Assembly (NCBI GenBank): GCA_013400115.1
Contig: VXBP01000410.1
Span: 620,001-684,000 of the forward strand
From: Rhinopomastus cyanomelas
Lineage: Eukaryota; Chordata; Aves; Bucerotiformes; Rhinopomastidae
Reading direction: 5' to 3'
DNA length: 64,000 nt
Shown here: positions 1 through 12,989 of the stretch, in pieces
Layout: every line of letters begins with the position of its first letter
Numbering within the stretch: the first letter of the stretch is position 1
Position numbers and translations under genes: made by a program
Notes under the pieces: generated by a model
Databases searched by the model: none
Told to the model about the DNA's origin: nothing
What the model saw: only the letters and a program-made list of their open reading frames with translations

Positions 1-2572
1 TATGTTTTCCAGGGTCATATGGAAGACAGGTTTTGGTTGCTTGATAGTATTATAAATAGATTCAGCTCTTTGTCTAGGATTACATTTTTTAAAGAGCCAA
101 GTATTTAGCTCCCTTTGGATTTTACTGTTTAAAATGTGAAATCACCACTGTACTTTAAGTCCTTTCTTCCCCGTGGCTTTCCTGTTGCCATGTGGGTTCT
201 TCATTCTTTTGTGGTTGACCCTGCTTGCTTTAGTCATTTTATCAGATCATAAAGGAATTAAAGCATTTGCTCTCACACTGTCATGTGTGGTTAAGTCCTG
301 TTCCTTATATACTTCTCATTAATTCCTCCAGGCAAAGAGTGATTCTAAGGCTGTTCTGCGATTGAATTCAGGGAAATGCAGGAGCCCTCTGTGAGAACCG
401 CTGAGAAAGTAAAGGGATAATAAAGATTGCTGTGTCCGTGGTTGTCAAATGGCTGTTCGCTCCAGTAGGAGGACTAGCCCTATAAATTTCACTTGTTGAA
501 AAGGGGTGGCTTTGCTTTCCCTCACTCCAGGGACAAATATCTTGTTTCCTTGCCCAAACTCTGGGCCAGACTTTCCCTGGACTGCTTCAGCGTGCTGTGT
601 CAGAAGAAAAATCACTGCATCCTCTTGCTGGATTACGCAGCAGGTCCTCTTTTCTTCATGCTGGTTTGTATGCTTTGCAGTGCTTTGCTTTGGAGCTTTA
701 GCATTCTTAGTTCTGTCTGTTAATTTCCTCTATAATAGGATTTTAATACATAGAAAGCAAATGATCTCTTTGGAATTTTTTAAATCCTAATCTAGCTGTG
801 TAAATCTCTCTTATTATCCAAGCATTTCCTAATGTTGGGAGCTATTTTTAGAGCATTAACTGCTTGGTAGCTTGCACAGGAGTCTTGATTTGCATTTGGT
901 GTCTAGGCATGTAGACAGGTGGGTCTGCTATAACATGCCATGTTAGCACGAGCAGCCTTCCAGTCTGGAAGGTAAGACCGTCACGGTGTGTACAACGTGG
1001 AAGTAGGAACCTGACTGAGAGGTTTTACCAACAGAGACACTTAGGATAGTTGGATATGGCCACCTCTTCTGAAGCTGTGAGAAAGAAGTATTGGTTAGGA
1101 GTGTTTCTTTAGGGTCATTGGAAGGAAAGTGACCACATGAAAGACCAAAGGCAGTGTCCATGTGAGTCTTGACTTTAGCGACATAATTTGAACTTGCTGA
1201 AAGTTATTTCTTAGTGACTTTAAACCAGAAATTTTCACTGATCAATAAACATTTTCTCTTGTCCTTTCTATTAAGTTCCTTTCTCTGGATCACAATATCT
1301 CTTTGGGTTCTATATGTAATACAAACGATACATCATTTAATCATTGTTATTACTGCCACAATGGATATAATATTGAATAAAAAGCAAGGAACAGAATGCT
1401 GGTAATTTCTCTAGTGAGCCCTAATTTATTTTCCCTCATGCTGGACTAATTTAGTCTCACTGCTAGTAGAGTCCCCCAGGTAGGACAATGAATTTAGTAA
1501 AAATAAATCTTGTCAGACACTTTCTGTCCTTAGATACAATCATTCTGTATGATTTTAAAAGAATCATATGATTCTTTAGAATTTAATTCTTGATTCCATT
1601 ATTATATATTTTATATAAATATGTAATTCTAGACAAACTATCATATTAATTCTAAATTTATATGCATGTGCATATTGTAAAGAAGTACCTTATAAAAAAT
1701 TATAAAATGGTGATAAAAGCCAACATGTCTATCCAATTTACAGTGTTCTGTAGAATATAAGATAGCTTTTCATCTGGCTTCTGTGCAGTGTAGAATTCTA
1801 TACCAAGTTCCGTTTGCTGGTGATTTTTGAGCAAGATAATCTCTGATAGGTATAGAAATATAATTCTCCATTCTCCATTTTAATCATGTTGGATGCTTAT
1901 CAAATGTGGTGTATGTTACTTGTTTCTGCAAGCTTTAAGCACAACTGCTTGGTACACGAAAGGAGTCTGAAAAGGGTTTAAAAATTGGGAATAAAGACCT
2001 TTTGAAAGATACTTAGGCACTGATCTGGGATCTGACTCTTCACTGTTTTAAACTATATAGTCTTCTAAGTTCCTAAAGCACTAAGAAACCCCACTTATTG
2101 AAATGGACACACCAATTCTTTATGTTCCCTTCCACAGGGATATCTGTCAGAATTCAAAACACAGCTTTCATGAAGTTTAACAATGCTGCTAACGAGCAAT
2201 CGCGACAAAGCCGCGTCTCTGTTAGAACTGCCTTGATTAAAGTAGAAGTTGCTTTACTTTGAATAATCTCAGTCGAATGTCACCGGGGTATGTGCTGCTA
2301 GCAGAAGGCTTTACCTGCTCATGTTTGTGTGCTGCACAACCTACAGGGAACAGCTGCGCTGCCATTTGCCATGAAGTCTGAGAAGAGCACCTCCAGAAAA
2401 GGCTGGATAAGCATGATTGCATAGGATTGTACAGGATTGATCTTGGGAGATTGTTGGAGAGTTTACATTTAAAAACTAATTTAAAAAAAGTTAAAAATCC
2501 AAATCAACAGAAATGAGTGAGTGCTGGAAGGCTGTGGTCTGGAATCAGAGGGAAGATGGCATATTTACAAAA
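1..2572. other. Non-coding tract, no gene seen
   Basis: No open frame here has recognisable protein similarity, and I see no convincing exon. The sequence is unique-looking and AT-rich, most strongly at about 1500-1720, where TA-rich runs dominate. A perfect 20-bp palindrome lies at 1558-1577. A tight group of five CpG dinucleotides sits at about 2192-2215 in otherwise CpG-poor sequence. Confidence 0.6.
1558..1577. repeat. Perfect 20-bp palindrome
   Basis: The sequence aaagaatcatatgattcttt reads the same on both strands. It lies in AT-rich DNA next to other ATTC/GAAT words, so it may derive from a decayed CR1 tail microsatellite. A regulatory role is not shown. Confidence 0.8.
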
Positions 2573-3140
2573 TCATCGAATCATGGAATCATCAGGGATT
2601 GGAAGGGACCNNNNNNNNNNNNNNNNNNNNNNNNNNNNNNNNNNNNNNNNNNNNNNNNNNNNNNNNNNNNNNNNNNNNNNNNNNNNNNNNNNNNNNNNNN
2701 NNNNNNNNNNNNNNNNNNNNNNNNNNNNNNNNNNNNNNNNNNNNNNNNNNNNNNNNNNNNNNNNNNNNNNNNNNNNNNNNNNNNNNNNNNNNNNNNNNNN
2801 NNNNNNNNNNNNNNNNNNNNNNNNNNNNNNNNNNNNNNNNNNNNNNNNNNNNNNNNNNNNNNNNNNNNNNNNNNNNNNNNNNNNNNNNNNNNNNNNNNNN
2901 NNNNNNNNNNNNNNNNNNNNNNNNNNNNNNNNNNNNNNNNNNNNNNNNNNNNNNNNNNNNNNNNNNNNNNNNNNNNNNNNNNNNNNNNNNNNTGTAATAA
3001 GGGCTCCAGAACTGGACACAGTACTGCAGGTGGGGTCTCACCAGAGTGGAGTAGAGGGGGAGAATCACCTCCCTCGACCTGCTGGCCACACTTCTTCTGA
3101 TGCAGCCCAGGATCCGGTTTGCCTTCCGGGCCGCAAGTGT
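2573..3140 (-). mobile_element. CR1 LINE, 5'-truncated, interrupted by an assembly gap
   Basis: The left edge (2573-2610) is a reverse-strand CR1 3' tail of the CR1-J-like type, with the ATTC-type microsatellite followed by the GGATTGGAAGGGACC core. After the run of N, 2993-3140 is reverse-strand CR1 ORF2 sequence. It encodes the usual block around GCIRRSVASRSREVILPLYS and RPHLQYCVQFW, part of the LINE reverse-transcriptase protein C-terminal to the catalytic core. The right part resembles the older subfamily at 52561-53236 more than the J-like copies. The interval may therefore be one element or two that meet inside the gap. Confidence 0.85.
2611..2992. other. Assembly gap (382 N)
   Basis: A run of 382 N sits inside CR1 sequence. 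In the copy at 5171-5690, about 450 bases separate the same two landmarks. The gap length is thus close to, but about 55 bases shorter than, what a single uninterrupted CR1 would need. All protein frames crossing this interval are artefacts. Confidence 0.98.
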
Positions 3141-5170
3141 TAGCATAGTCTGCTTAGTAATAGGGAACTGAAACACTTCTCTCTTCTGTTCAGATTTAGA
3201 CTTACACATCCCATCAGTGGTGCTGACCACGGTTTCTGGTGATCCCGGTATGAGTCTACTGGGAAAAATGAAAACAGCAGATAGCTCTAAGCATGACTGT
3301 AGACCAGATCTAGTGAGGTCAAAGTGCTGCACATAGCTTCAGAGGACCACAGGTCTTCATAGCTGAAGAACTGTGGAAAGTGGGGAGAAGAAAGGGACCG
3401 AGCAGTGTTGAATATCACACAAAGCAAATTATGACAGTTGCAAGGCTCAGTGATGACTAGGGAGACTCTGGCTGCACACTAAGGCACTCACCACATCATT
3501 TAGAAGATAGTTTGCATAATAAGATTTAACAAGATCTTGCACGTTGTTTAAAGAATAGGATGTGGATGCTAACAGTGTCCTCGATGCTGTCCTGGTTTTC
3601 ATTGTTTACTGGGTCTTTTCTCTGTGCTACAGCGTGCTTCATCCATTTGCTTGCGCTCAGAAGGCAACAGCTGTGTATTCTCACTTGCCTTACAGTTCCT
3701 CATACAGCTGATAGCTCGTATTGTTCCTTGTAGATGATTTCTGGAAGCAAGAAAATAGGATCTTTGTTTGTACTCTTCTTATGGTTGTCAGGTTACTTGT
3801 CTCTTTAGAAAAGAAGTGCGTGTAGCATTAATCATCGGTGTGTGTCCCATCCAGAAGGCTGAATTGTTACCCATTATTTGCTTTATATTGCCCACTGTTG
3901 GGCTGTGGTATTATCTGTTCTATCAGGGATGGAGAAGAGATGCTCATGAGTTAAAATATGAGCTTAAAGTATTGACATTGGAGATAAGATGTTGTTAGGT
4001 TAAAACACTGCCGTACAAAGATGGTGACAGTCTGGGTAGAGGTGTCTGTGTAGCATTGTTTCCTGATATTTAATAGCCCACAGGACAGCTAAAATGCTCT
4101 TTTATTTGCCCTTTGCATACTGAATAACAAACACTTAATCAAATTAATTTGAAGAAACTGCAGATAAGTGAAAACCATTTTTGCACAAAGCTCGATGCCA
4201 AGAATTCATTGATGAAGTATATGGCTGAACCTCTTTACTTAAGCAGTAGAAACCACTTTTGCCAATTCTACCATTAAAGAAGACTTTTTCTAGTAATATA
4301 TAACCATTATGTCTTTGATGTACAGCCATGACAATGATCTTAGGAAAGGATTATGGCACTGCATTAAGCAGAGGAGAAGACTCTAGTATGATGGTATTAA
4401 GCCACCGCAGTGAACTCAGGAATAACAAAACCCATCTAAAACATTAAATACAAGTTCAGCTTATTAAGCCTAATTATATGTATTTTAACAGGATTTGGAA
4501 GCATCTACAGAGGTTTCCAGTCTTGATTTCATTTTTTCTAGAGCCTGTACCCATGCTGTGTAAGTCACTGAGAAGATTAGTGCGTGCTTGGGTGGTCTTT
4601 GGAATCAGGCTGCTCTGCAGACAGATGCACACCGTGACTTCAACATAATAAATGGCAAAATACATATTTCTGCAGTCATCTTGTTATCTGGCAGCTGTTC
4701 CATTAACATCTTTCTGAACCTGCAAGATTGCTACCCAGCTAATGGCTTGTAATGCACACACATAATTGTTGACTGTTTCCTGCTAAGCAGAGTAAACTCT
4801 CTGCTCTATTCAGCTATATAACTCTTCACTTTGCATTTCAGGAATGCAGTTCAGAGCCCAAAAACTAGTGCTCAGCCTCTTCCTTTTATTCACTGTTAAA
4901 TCTCCTGCCTGCTGAAATGCATATTTATAATCCCTCTAAGCTATTTTAAAGATAATTGTTTTGGATCTGTCCTAAACGGTACGGATTTTTTCTAACTGTG
5001 CCTTAATTTATGCTGATGCTCTGTTGATCAATTTTCTTTTTGTTTTAAACTGGTGTGAAAACTAGGATGTACTGTTTTCCCCCTATGTGGATAACTGCTC
5101 CAGAAGATAAGGCATCTAGTGTAAGTAAAGACTCTGAAGGAGGGTATTAAAAGGCTAGAGACAAACAAAT
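3141..5170. other. Non-coding tract, no gene seen
   Basis: Unique-looking, moderately AT-rich sequence. Short frames occur on both strands, but none has similarity I recognise. A GTAAGT-type donor-like word at about 5120 follows an AG at about 5066, but only one short frame between them is open. I treat that as chance. Confidence 0.55.
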
Positions 5171-5690
5171 CATAGAATCATAGAATCATTAGGGATTGGA
5201 AGGGACCTCGAAAGATCATCTAGTCCAATCCCCCTGACACAGCAGGATCACCTAAACCAAGTCACACAGGAACACATCCAGCTGGGTCTTGAACATCTCC
5301 AGTGAAGGAGACTCCACAACCCCCCTGGGCAGCCTGCTCCAGTGCTCTGCCACCCTCACTGTGAAGAAGTTCCTTCTCAGGTTGATGTGGAACCTTCTAT
5401 GTTCCAGCTTACAACCATTGCCCCTCATCCTATCACTACATGACACCGAGAACAGCCCAGTTCCATCCTCCTGATACCCACCCCTGAAATATTTATAGAC
5501 ATTAATGAGGTCACCCCTCAGTCTCCTCTTCTCCAAGCTAAAGAGACCCAGCTCCCTCAGCCTCTCCTCATAAGGGAGATGCTCCACTTCCTTCATCATC
5601 TTTGTTGCCCTACGCTGGACCCTCTCCAGCAGCTCCACATCCCTCCTGAACTGAGGAGCCCAGAACTGGACACAAATCTGGAAGAGTAGT
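5171..5690 (-). mobile_element. CR1-J-like LINE, 5'-truncated, well preserved
   Basis: A reverse-strand CR1 copy. The 3' microsatellite tail (CATAGAATCATAGAATC as read on the + strand) is at 5171 and the core tail follows. The body runs to about 5690, where similarity stops in the segment encoding the sequence just before MELLERVQRR. It carries an undamaged 128-codon frame at 5252-5638, described separately. Low decay suggests a recent insertion. I see no convincing target-site duplication, which is usual for CR1. Confidence 0.95.
5252..5638 (-). pseudogene. CR1 ORF2 protein, C-terminal fragment (128 codons, open)
   Basis: This frame encodes the last 128 residues of the CR1 ORF2 polyprotein and ends at the natural stop. 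Recognisable blocks in order are ELLERVQRRATKM near the start, YEERLRELGLFSLEKRRLRGDL at about residues 23-44, CSDRMRGNGCKLEHRRFH at about 67-84, FFTVRVAEHWSRLPRGVVESPSL, and a terminal FLCDLV. The endonuclease and the catalytic reverse-transcriptase motifs lie upstream in a complete element and are missing, because the copy is 5'-truncated. It cannot encode a functional enzyme. No frameshift or internal stop is present, unlike most other copies in this window. Confidence 0.9.
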
Positions 5691-8600
5691 TCTGCTAAGT
5701 AGGTTCACCAGAGGAAGAAACACAAAACACACGGTGAGGCCTGATGTTTTCCTTAGCTGTGAAGTTTCCAAAGCAAGTTAATGTGCAGCTTCCACTCCCT
5801 GATGGAGTCTCTGCCACAACCATCGTGTCCTGCCCAGAAAAATTGTGTGTAAATAGACCCAGTTGTAGTGATGGTTTCTAAACAGAACCATCTAAATCAT
5901 CTTGGAAAAGAAAACATGGAAGTCCCTAAAGAATCTGGAGCACAGATGAGTGCAGGTACTGCTCAGTTCACTGCCTTTGCCTCTGCAGCTTCTAACTCTG
6001 TACCTTGAACTTGAGTCTGTCAGGAAGAACTTGAGAAGTTAAAATCACATCCCTAGAGCGAGAACTCCGTACCAGGCAGGGTAGTCCACTGATAGACTAG
6101 TACAGAGCAAAGAGAGTGGGGCAAGAGGGGAGGCCCAAATCGCGCACAGGAGTGTGTGGTAACACACATCATTGTGATTTGCCATTTATATAAATGGGAT
6201 GTTAATCTTTAATGAATGGAAGAGTGGGGTTTGAATGTCAAAGACACAAGAGCCGTCCTGCTTCTCCTCACTGGGGACTTTTTCTTTGTGTGTGTCTTGC
6301 ATTTGGATATAATCAGGATTTAACCAGGATATCATCTACTCTTATGCAGACCCCGTGAAAGGGTACGTTCCCTTCTCAGGAAGAAAACTAGTGACCAAGT
6401 TCAAAACCCAAAGGTTTATTTTGGTGTTTTTTGTGGGGTTGGTTTTTTTTTTAGGTTCTGCAAACACAGCCAAGCAGGAAGCTAGTGTCTTAAATTTGCT
6501 GTTAAAATGGAAAAGAGTTAATTGGAATTAGGGCTGACGTGCAGCTTGTGCATCAGCTCCTCTGTAGGGACCAGTCCTTCTTTGATTGGGGGTAAATTTT
6601 TCACTGCTGCAGCTGCCTTGTGTGCTTGGAGTGTGCACTCTGGTCATATTTGCACACTGTGGGAATCAAACCCAAAGTCCCTGTTGTCTCTCAGATTATT
6701 GTAACTGATTCAAAACGCGTTCACAAGTCCCAGAAGGCTCTTGCAACAACAGAGATGAGTTCAGGACTCGGAACTCATTGAGACGATGGAAAGTAGCTAT
6801 TTTTCCAGAGTGGTGGAAGTTCAGTCTGTCCACATTAAATCAGTTTCACTTTGGTGCTTAAGGGCAACGCCAGCTTTGCTGAAGTGAACGTCCAGGTTTT
6901 GCTACTGAGAGCTTCATTTCTCATAGAAAGACTTGTACAGTAGATGCTCTTAAGTGTTTTGCTTAATCATGTAGTGATTAATGCTCTTTGCATTGACCTC
7001 CTGACTTCATCTTTACACACTTTTTAAGGAGACATGGTGTGATACAGCACAAGGAGCCGCAGGGAATGGCTATGAGAAGAGTTGCCTACTCATGTGTGCA
7101 GAGTCCACTTTCTGTTTGCCTCAATTCAATAGGTCATCGTTGTCACAGCTTTGTTTTACAAAACAATGCAAATTAAAAAGTTGTCCCTGTTTTCCAGGAC
7201 TCTGGATTTAGATTTTGATTCAGTAAGTTGATTCCCTAGTCAGTGGAGCAGATGCTTACGTTCCTTTGACATTTATTATGGAAAATAGCTTGGCCCAGAG
7301 ACAAAGGCACTGGCTTGAGGCTGGTGAAGACACATTTCCTTATTTTATTGTTTCTGTCATAGAATTTGTATATGATCTCGAACAAATCAGGTTGTTTTGC
7401 ATCTCACCTTCATTTACTGAAGATGTGCTCTGTAGATCTTTTAAAAACTGTTGCATTGGTCTTTCTGTGCCCTGGTGCTCAATTTGTGAAAGCAAAATGG
7501 TAGCACTGCCTTGTCATTCTGAGGTCACAGAAGCAGTGGTAATTGATGGGTTGCTCAAACAACAGGGTAATGAGTGCTTGAGAGATGACTTTCTAGGTGT
7601 TTTGGGCTTCAGCACATTTAAAAGTTTGTTACTGGAAGGGAACCTGAAGCTGGAAAACTCATAAAACAAATGGTTTAATTCCTGGTATTTCCACAACTTC
7701 AGTGTTTACAGAGCACTCCTTTTTAGTAAAGGCTGAAGTATTTAAAGCTTTTCCATGTGGTTGTTTTCTTCAAAAGTGGGTTTAAAGTGACTGCATCTGG
7801 TGCTTTAAAAGTTAAGGTAATCATTTAAATCATTCTCACCTGCTGAAGAAGAGTGATGGCAACCAGTTTGGATTGCAGGCTTGTAACTTACCAGGACTAG
7901 CTAAGGCTTGGTAGAACTCCAACATGGAGCCAGCTGATGTGCCTAGGAAGGTAAGGACATGTAGTATACCAGAGGTGAAACAAGAAATAGCATTATAAAT
8001 TTAAGAACTGTAGTTATTTTAAGTGATAAATTAAAGTTCCACATTAAAAGCCTTTTGAAATGGGATGTTATTTTAAATCAGAACAGGTTTCTCATGCCAT
8101 AATTTCAGTTAGGCTGGAGAATGTCACCCTATCCTTAGTATTTCTCACTGAGTAATTAAAGATGGATATATCATTAAGCTTAACAGTTTTTCAATAAAAA
8201 GGTAGTTAGTTCAATGTACAGAAACCAAATGTCTTCTCACTTTGAGTTAAGGTCGTTGGTAAAACCCTGGCTTGCTGTTAAATGGAAATAGACTTTCCTT
8301 TCACAAGAGGCTTGTGTGGAAGATACTGGCTCTGTCTAGGTGTCTCAGTAAGACTTTTATGGAAAACAGAGCCGTTTTGTTTCACTTCAACTCATCATTC
8401 ACAATTTTTCATGTCTGTATTTGCAAATTGGAGTCTGTGCGCTGCTGCTGGTGTTTCCACAGCAAACCAGTGACGTCGTGTTGTACCTACAGTGTTATGT
8501 CAGTCCTGTTTCCAACAGGATATTGGTTGAATGATTTGAAACACGTCTCCCAGTGAGAGGAAAAACAAACAGACCAACACACATGCAATTTTCTTGTATT

Positions 8601-11600
8601 CCTGTGTATAAGTGGATCTGTCACAGAGCCCATTAGTTTTGTTTTAGTGCAAAGAGATGAATATATTGTGTTTTAGAATAGTAATTGCACTAACATGTGG
8701 TGGATATTTATTAACTATTTGAATGGGTTTATGGGTCAGCTGAATGACTACACAGTGAAGAGCAAGAGAATGTTTAAGGTGCTCTTATCTTGGGGTTAAT
8801 GTTCTGTTAATCAGCATCATCCAGAATGGCAAATTGGCATTTGTTGCTCACAGTTTGCACATTTGGCTCAAGACCCCTCCTGCCTGTCTGTGGGTTTTGA
8901 TTCCCAGCTCTGCCTGCACACTCTGTGTCTGTTCCACTTCTGGGATGCCTGAGGAGCTGTGGCTTTGTTTGGACTTTAACTAGCACTTAGCTGGATTCAA
9001 AAGTGTTTTTAGAAGTGTTTGCTACAGGGAAACCTTTTGGAATCTTTATAGATTTATAGCCAAGGATGCTTGCATGGTCCCTGCTCCATGACCCCCTCCT
9101 ACAGGCTTTTCACACAGTGACCCTGCCACTTCCATCCCCCCAATGTGGGGTTTGTACAGTTTTTTTCTCCCTGTGATTAACAGAACAGTGGAATGGAAAG
9201 GAGGACGGATGGGTGTGGGGCAGAGGTACAAGGGGGGTTGTTCTCTGTGGAGACTCCACCACTTCACCAACAGCACGCTCTTACAGAGCTTGTGTACCCT
9301 GATGGTGATCAACAGCTTTGTTTCAATATTACTTCTGAATGCTGACAGCTCTGATGAGCATAACTTCATTTCAGTCATTATCTCTGACATGAATCTTGAG
9401 GTGACTGCAGCAGTATTCAATTGTGCAGCTAACGGAAGCCTCGAAGAAAGCACTGGTGTAAATACTTCAGCAGTTGTACAACTGCTTAATGCTTTTTATT
9501 TTTAAGCTGAATTTCTCTGAGTGAGTGTCTGGGCTCTCTAACTGAAGCAGGCTGAGTTGAAGAAGCAGTGCTTAAAATTCCTCATCAGCTGCACTTGTCT
9601 AGAAGGCACCAGTGCCTGAGACACAGAACCATTTCCTAATTAAATTGAAAATAATCTTCCCCTTTTCTCCTTTGTACTTGTCTGTTGAGCAACAAACCTC
9701 CCTCATGTAGTTTCTTTCCATGTGGCTGTGGTAAATCTAACAGCCTGCTAAGAGGCAGGCGTTTATCTTGTTTGGCTTTCAAGATTACAAAATATAAAAT
9801 CTAATTCAGTTCATGCAGCAGCCAGACTGGAGGTGTCCTCTTCATTGTTATTGATTGTTGTGAAGTTTATGACTTAGGAAACGTGAGAAAGGGAAGAAGA
9901 GTTAGGATTTTTTTCCACTAGTGCTGAGGAGGGGGAAAGGTGCCGGTGTTGTCTGCCAAATAAGGTTTTGGGGGGCAAACCCTTTGGTTCTGACATTTCC
10001 ATTAGCAGGGATAGGCGTAAAGCAGACACCTGCTATTAAAAGTCAGATCCAGATTTTGAGGGTTAAGATGATTTCTAGATTAATGTTTCAGCTAGTAACC
10101 AGTTTTTTCACGTGGCTGATGTGATGATTTTCAAAGTAGTGGCACTGCTGTTTGTGACCCGAGGTTTGCTGTCTGTTCTCTACGCCTGGGCTGAATCAGT
10201 GTCCCAGAATAGCGTGAAAGGGCTGCTGCATAGCTGGAGGACCACTTTTGAGAAAGAGGCATGACGAGATCATTACAAACCACCCATGGCTTTTCACAAG
10301 AATGGGAGCCATCTAGAGCTCTCGTTCCACCCTGTATATTGCTTTTAGCCAATGGACATTTTTCACAGCCTGTCAGCAGTACAGAGAGCGCAGTGCAGGA
10401 GCAAATTATTGCTGTGTCCTGCTTTATCTTGATGCTTTCAAGGTTACAAAATGTCCATTCTCTCCACTTTTCTTGAAGGCTTTTTGCTTTCTAACAATAA
10501 AAGGACCACAATATCTTTTCTTTTTAAGAGATGTCTGTATTCTGCTTGCTTGCTTGAATCATTCCTTGAGGCTCTAGTAGACCTGGAGTAGATCTCTCCT
10601 AGACTGCAGCTGTTCTGACTCTCTAAAGAAATACATTTAAAGGTCCTGGCACGCAACGCATTGAAATCCATCCCAGCTGTATTTTAGCCTGACCAGCAGA
10701 CTTTCCCCAATCTCAGAGCAAGCAAGAGAGATGTGTAATGTTAAAAATAAAATGCAAATGCCTGAGTTATTTGAATATAATCACTTTATTCATTTAACTG
10801 TCTAACAGTTACTGATGACATTCTAATAATAAGGTCCAAAATGTTCTTTCTCATTAAAGGAGTTAATGAACTCACACATCTTAACAATTTCATTCTAATT
10901 AATTAGGAATAATTTGTATAAGAAAGAGAGAGAAGTGCTAAAAAATATTCCTATTGAGAAAAGGATAATTGTTAAATGTATACCATGACTTAGAAAGGAT
11001 TCTTCTTGAAAGGGTTCCTGTGGTTCTCCCACTGATGTGTCAAAAGTCATGGAATGGATCGATGTTTTCAAAACTCCAGCACCGTAGGCCAGATGTGCTA
11101 AAGAGTCTGTGATCCCTGCCACAGACACAACAGCCATGTGCTTCAAGATGGAAAACCTGTCCCTATGTATAGGTGTGATAATAAATGTGACAAGTAATTA
11201 TTGTAAGGGATTTTAATGTCTCCCTAATTTCAAAAAGTATGAAAATTGAACACAGATATTTTCCTTGAACTGTGAAGTGTGGTTCCTCCTTGGAACTCCA
11301 GCTCCTTCAAAAATTAGATGTCTGAGGTTGCACTTCAGAAGCTTTGTTTTACATCTGGTCATGCTGTTGGTTTCTGTAAAACAGAGATGCTGTTGGTCAT
11401 TACACTGTGCTGCAGTGGGTTTTTCACTCTGTTAACTCCTCTTTCAATCAGCATGTTGATCCAAAGAAGTACTTTCCTGATATTTCACTCCCAGAATGGG
11501 CTTTCATGATTGGCTTAAAATGATTAAGCTATATAGTTTTATTTTATGCTTCATTGAGTTAATTTCCTTCGCCTGTCATGCTCAGATTTCAGTGTATATT

Positions 11601-12880
11601 TGCTCCAGAAGCTTGTTAATGTTAAAAATAACTAACGTGAAACTGCTTTAAACCATGATTGATATGTACTAATATGAGCCTTACACCTCATCAAAGGCTG
11701 AAAGCCAAGCGGTAGGCTGAGAGATGTTTTCTAACATTGAAGTCAGTATGCAAAGCTGTTTTAGATATATTAGCACAGGTAGAATAGTACTGAAGGAGTC
11801 TCTACTGTTATTACAACCTTTCTAATATTGCTATTGCTGCAGATACACTTCAGGAAATATTATTCCAGTTGTCATTTGAATAAACCAAAGAGTAGAGGAC
11901 TGACCAGAGACAAAGGACCAATGGCTTTCCCCAGATCAATCAGCAGCTTCACGGCACAGGTAGGAACAGCATGCAGACCACTTGTACTCTGATGGGATTC
12001 TAAACTTTCAGAGAGTGTTTTATTTTGAGCAGTAGCTGTTTCAGAATGCTTTTTACTTCTGCCAGATCTTTCTGGACACGGAAATTCTGCAGTAACCTGT
12101 ACGTGGGGGAGGTTTGCTGTACCTGCAAATCTAAGTGTGTGTGGTGAGAATGTGCTGCCTCTGTATGTCAGAATGGAATGCTAATGTGAAAATTGCTCTT
12201 TGGCAGCACGCATGGCAAGAAATCAGAGGAAAGCTTAGTTGTAAATGTCCACAAGTTGAACATAAATCATTGGTTAAATCCATTTGTAATTGTTTTCTCT
12301 GCAGCTTGCATCCTATGTATGTATATATACACACACGCTTTCATTTTCAAAGACAAAAACTTTCTTTGATGAAATAGTTGCAAACAAGTAGAGCTTCCCA
12401 AAGTTTGTAACCTCTTGCTAAATAAATAAAGAAGTATGCAAGGAAAGAAAGCTTCACTGCAGATACACCTCAAAAAAGAGTAATGGCATAAAGTCCTGGA
12501 AGAAGTTATGTTCTCCTCAATTTGTATGTGGTGGATGAGGTACGGTAAGAGGCTGGAAATGGGGAGACCTGCTTTTCCTTCTAATGTGCTTCCTTCATTG
12601 CTGAACAGGCAGTTTAATGGATTAAAAGCTTTTCTGAGCAAAACCTCCTTCATTCTCTGCATTTGTGTGTATAAATACACATTCTGTGATCCCCACCTTT
12701 TTGCTTATCGCCTGCCGGTCTGACCTGTGCGATAGCAACAAACGACGGGAAGGATTGTCTAAGCTTTTAGGCAGAGTAAGGGTGAAAGCTAGGAACTAGA
12801 AGTGTAGATTTATAGTTCTAACACCCAGTCCTGTGGTCTGCTAATGCCCCCGTTGTAGCCCTAGAGGAAAAGGCTGCTGC
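5691..12880. other. Long CR1-free non-coding tract
   Basis: No coding similarity or repeat family is recognisable. A G/T-rich low-complexity stretch lies at about 6417-6456. At 9046-9505 both strands stay open for more than 110 codons, but neither translation resembles a known protein and no start or splice context supports it. The 7266-7664 frame is likewise unsupported. A short alternating TA/CA run is at about 12318-12335. Confidence 0.55.
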
Positions 12881-12989
12881 TGATGGGCTGGAAGATGCGT
12901 GCTTTGTGTTGTGCTGTTGAGCAGTCAGCACTGCACTGCTTTTCCATTCTGCATGGCAATGCTGAACTGTCGTGTTCGAGATGGAGCTA

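Noticed and set aside
2513..3332. Long open frames of 148-246 codons crossing the gap
   Set aside because: Most of their length is translated N; the rest is CR1.
5067..5122. Possible 55-base exon between AG and GTAAGT
   Set aside because: Open in one frame only, with no protein similarity; expected often by chance.
9046..9505. Overlapping open frames of 120 and 135 codons on opposite strands
   Set aside because: No ATG-supported start, splice context or recognisable domain; opposite-strand openness follows from composition.
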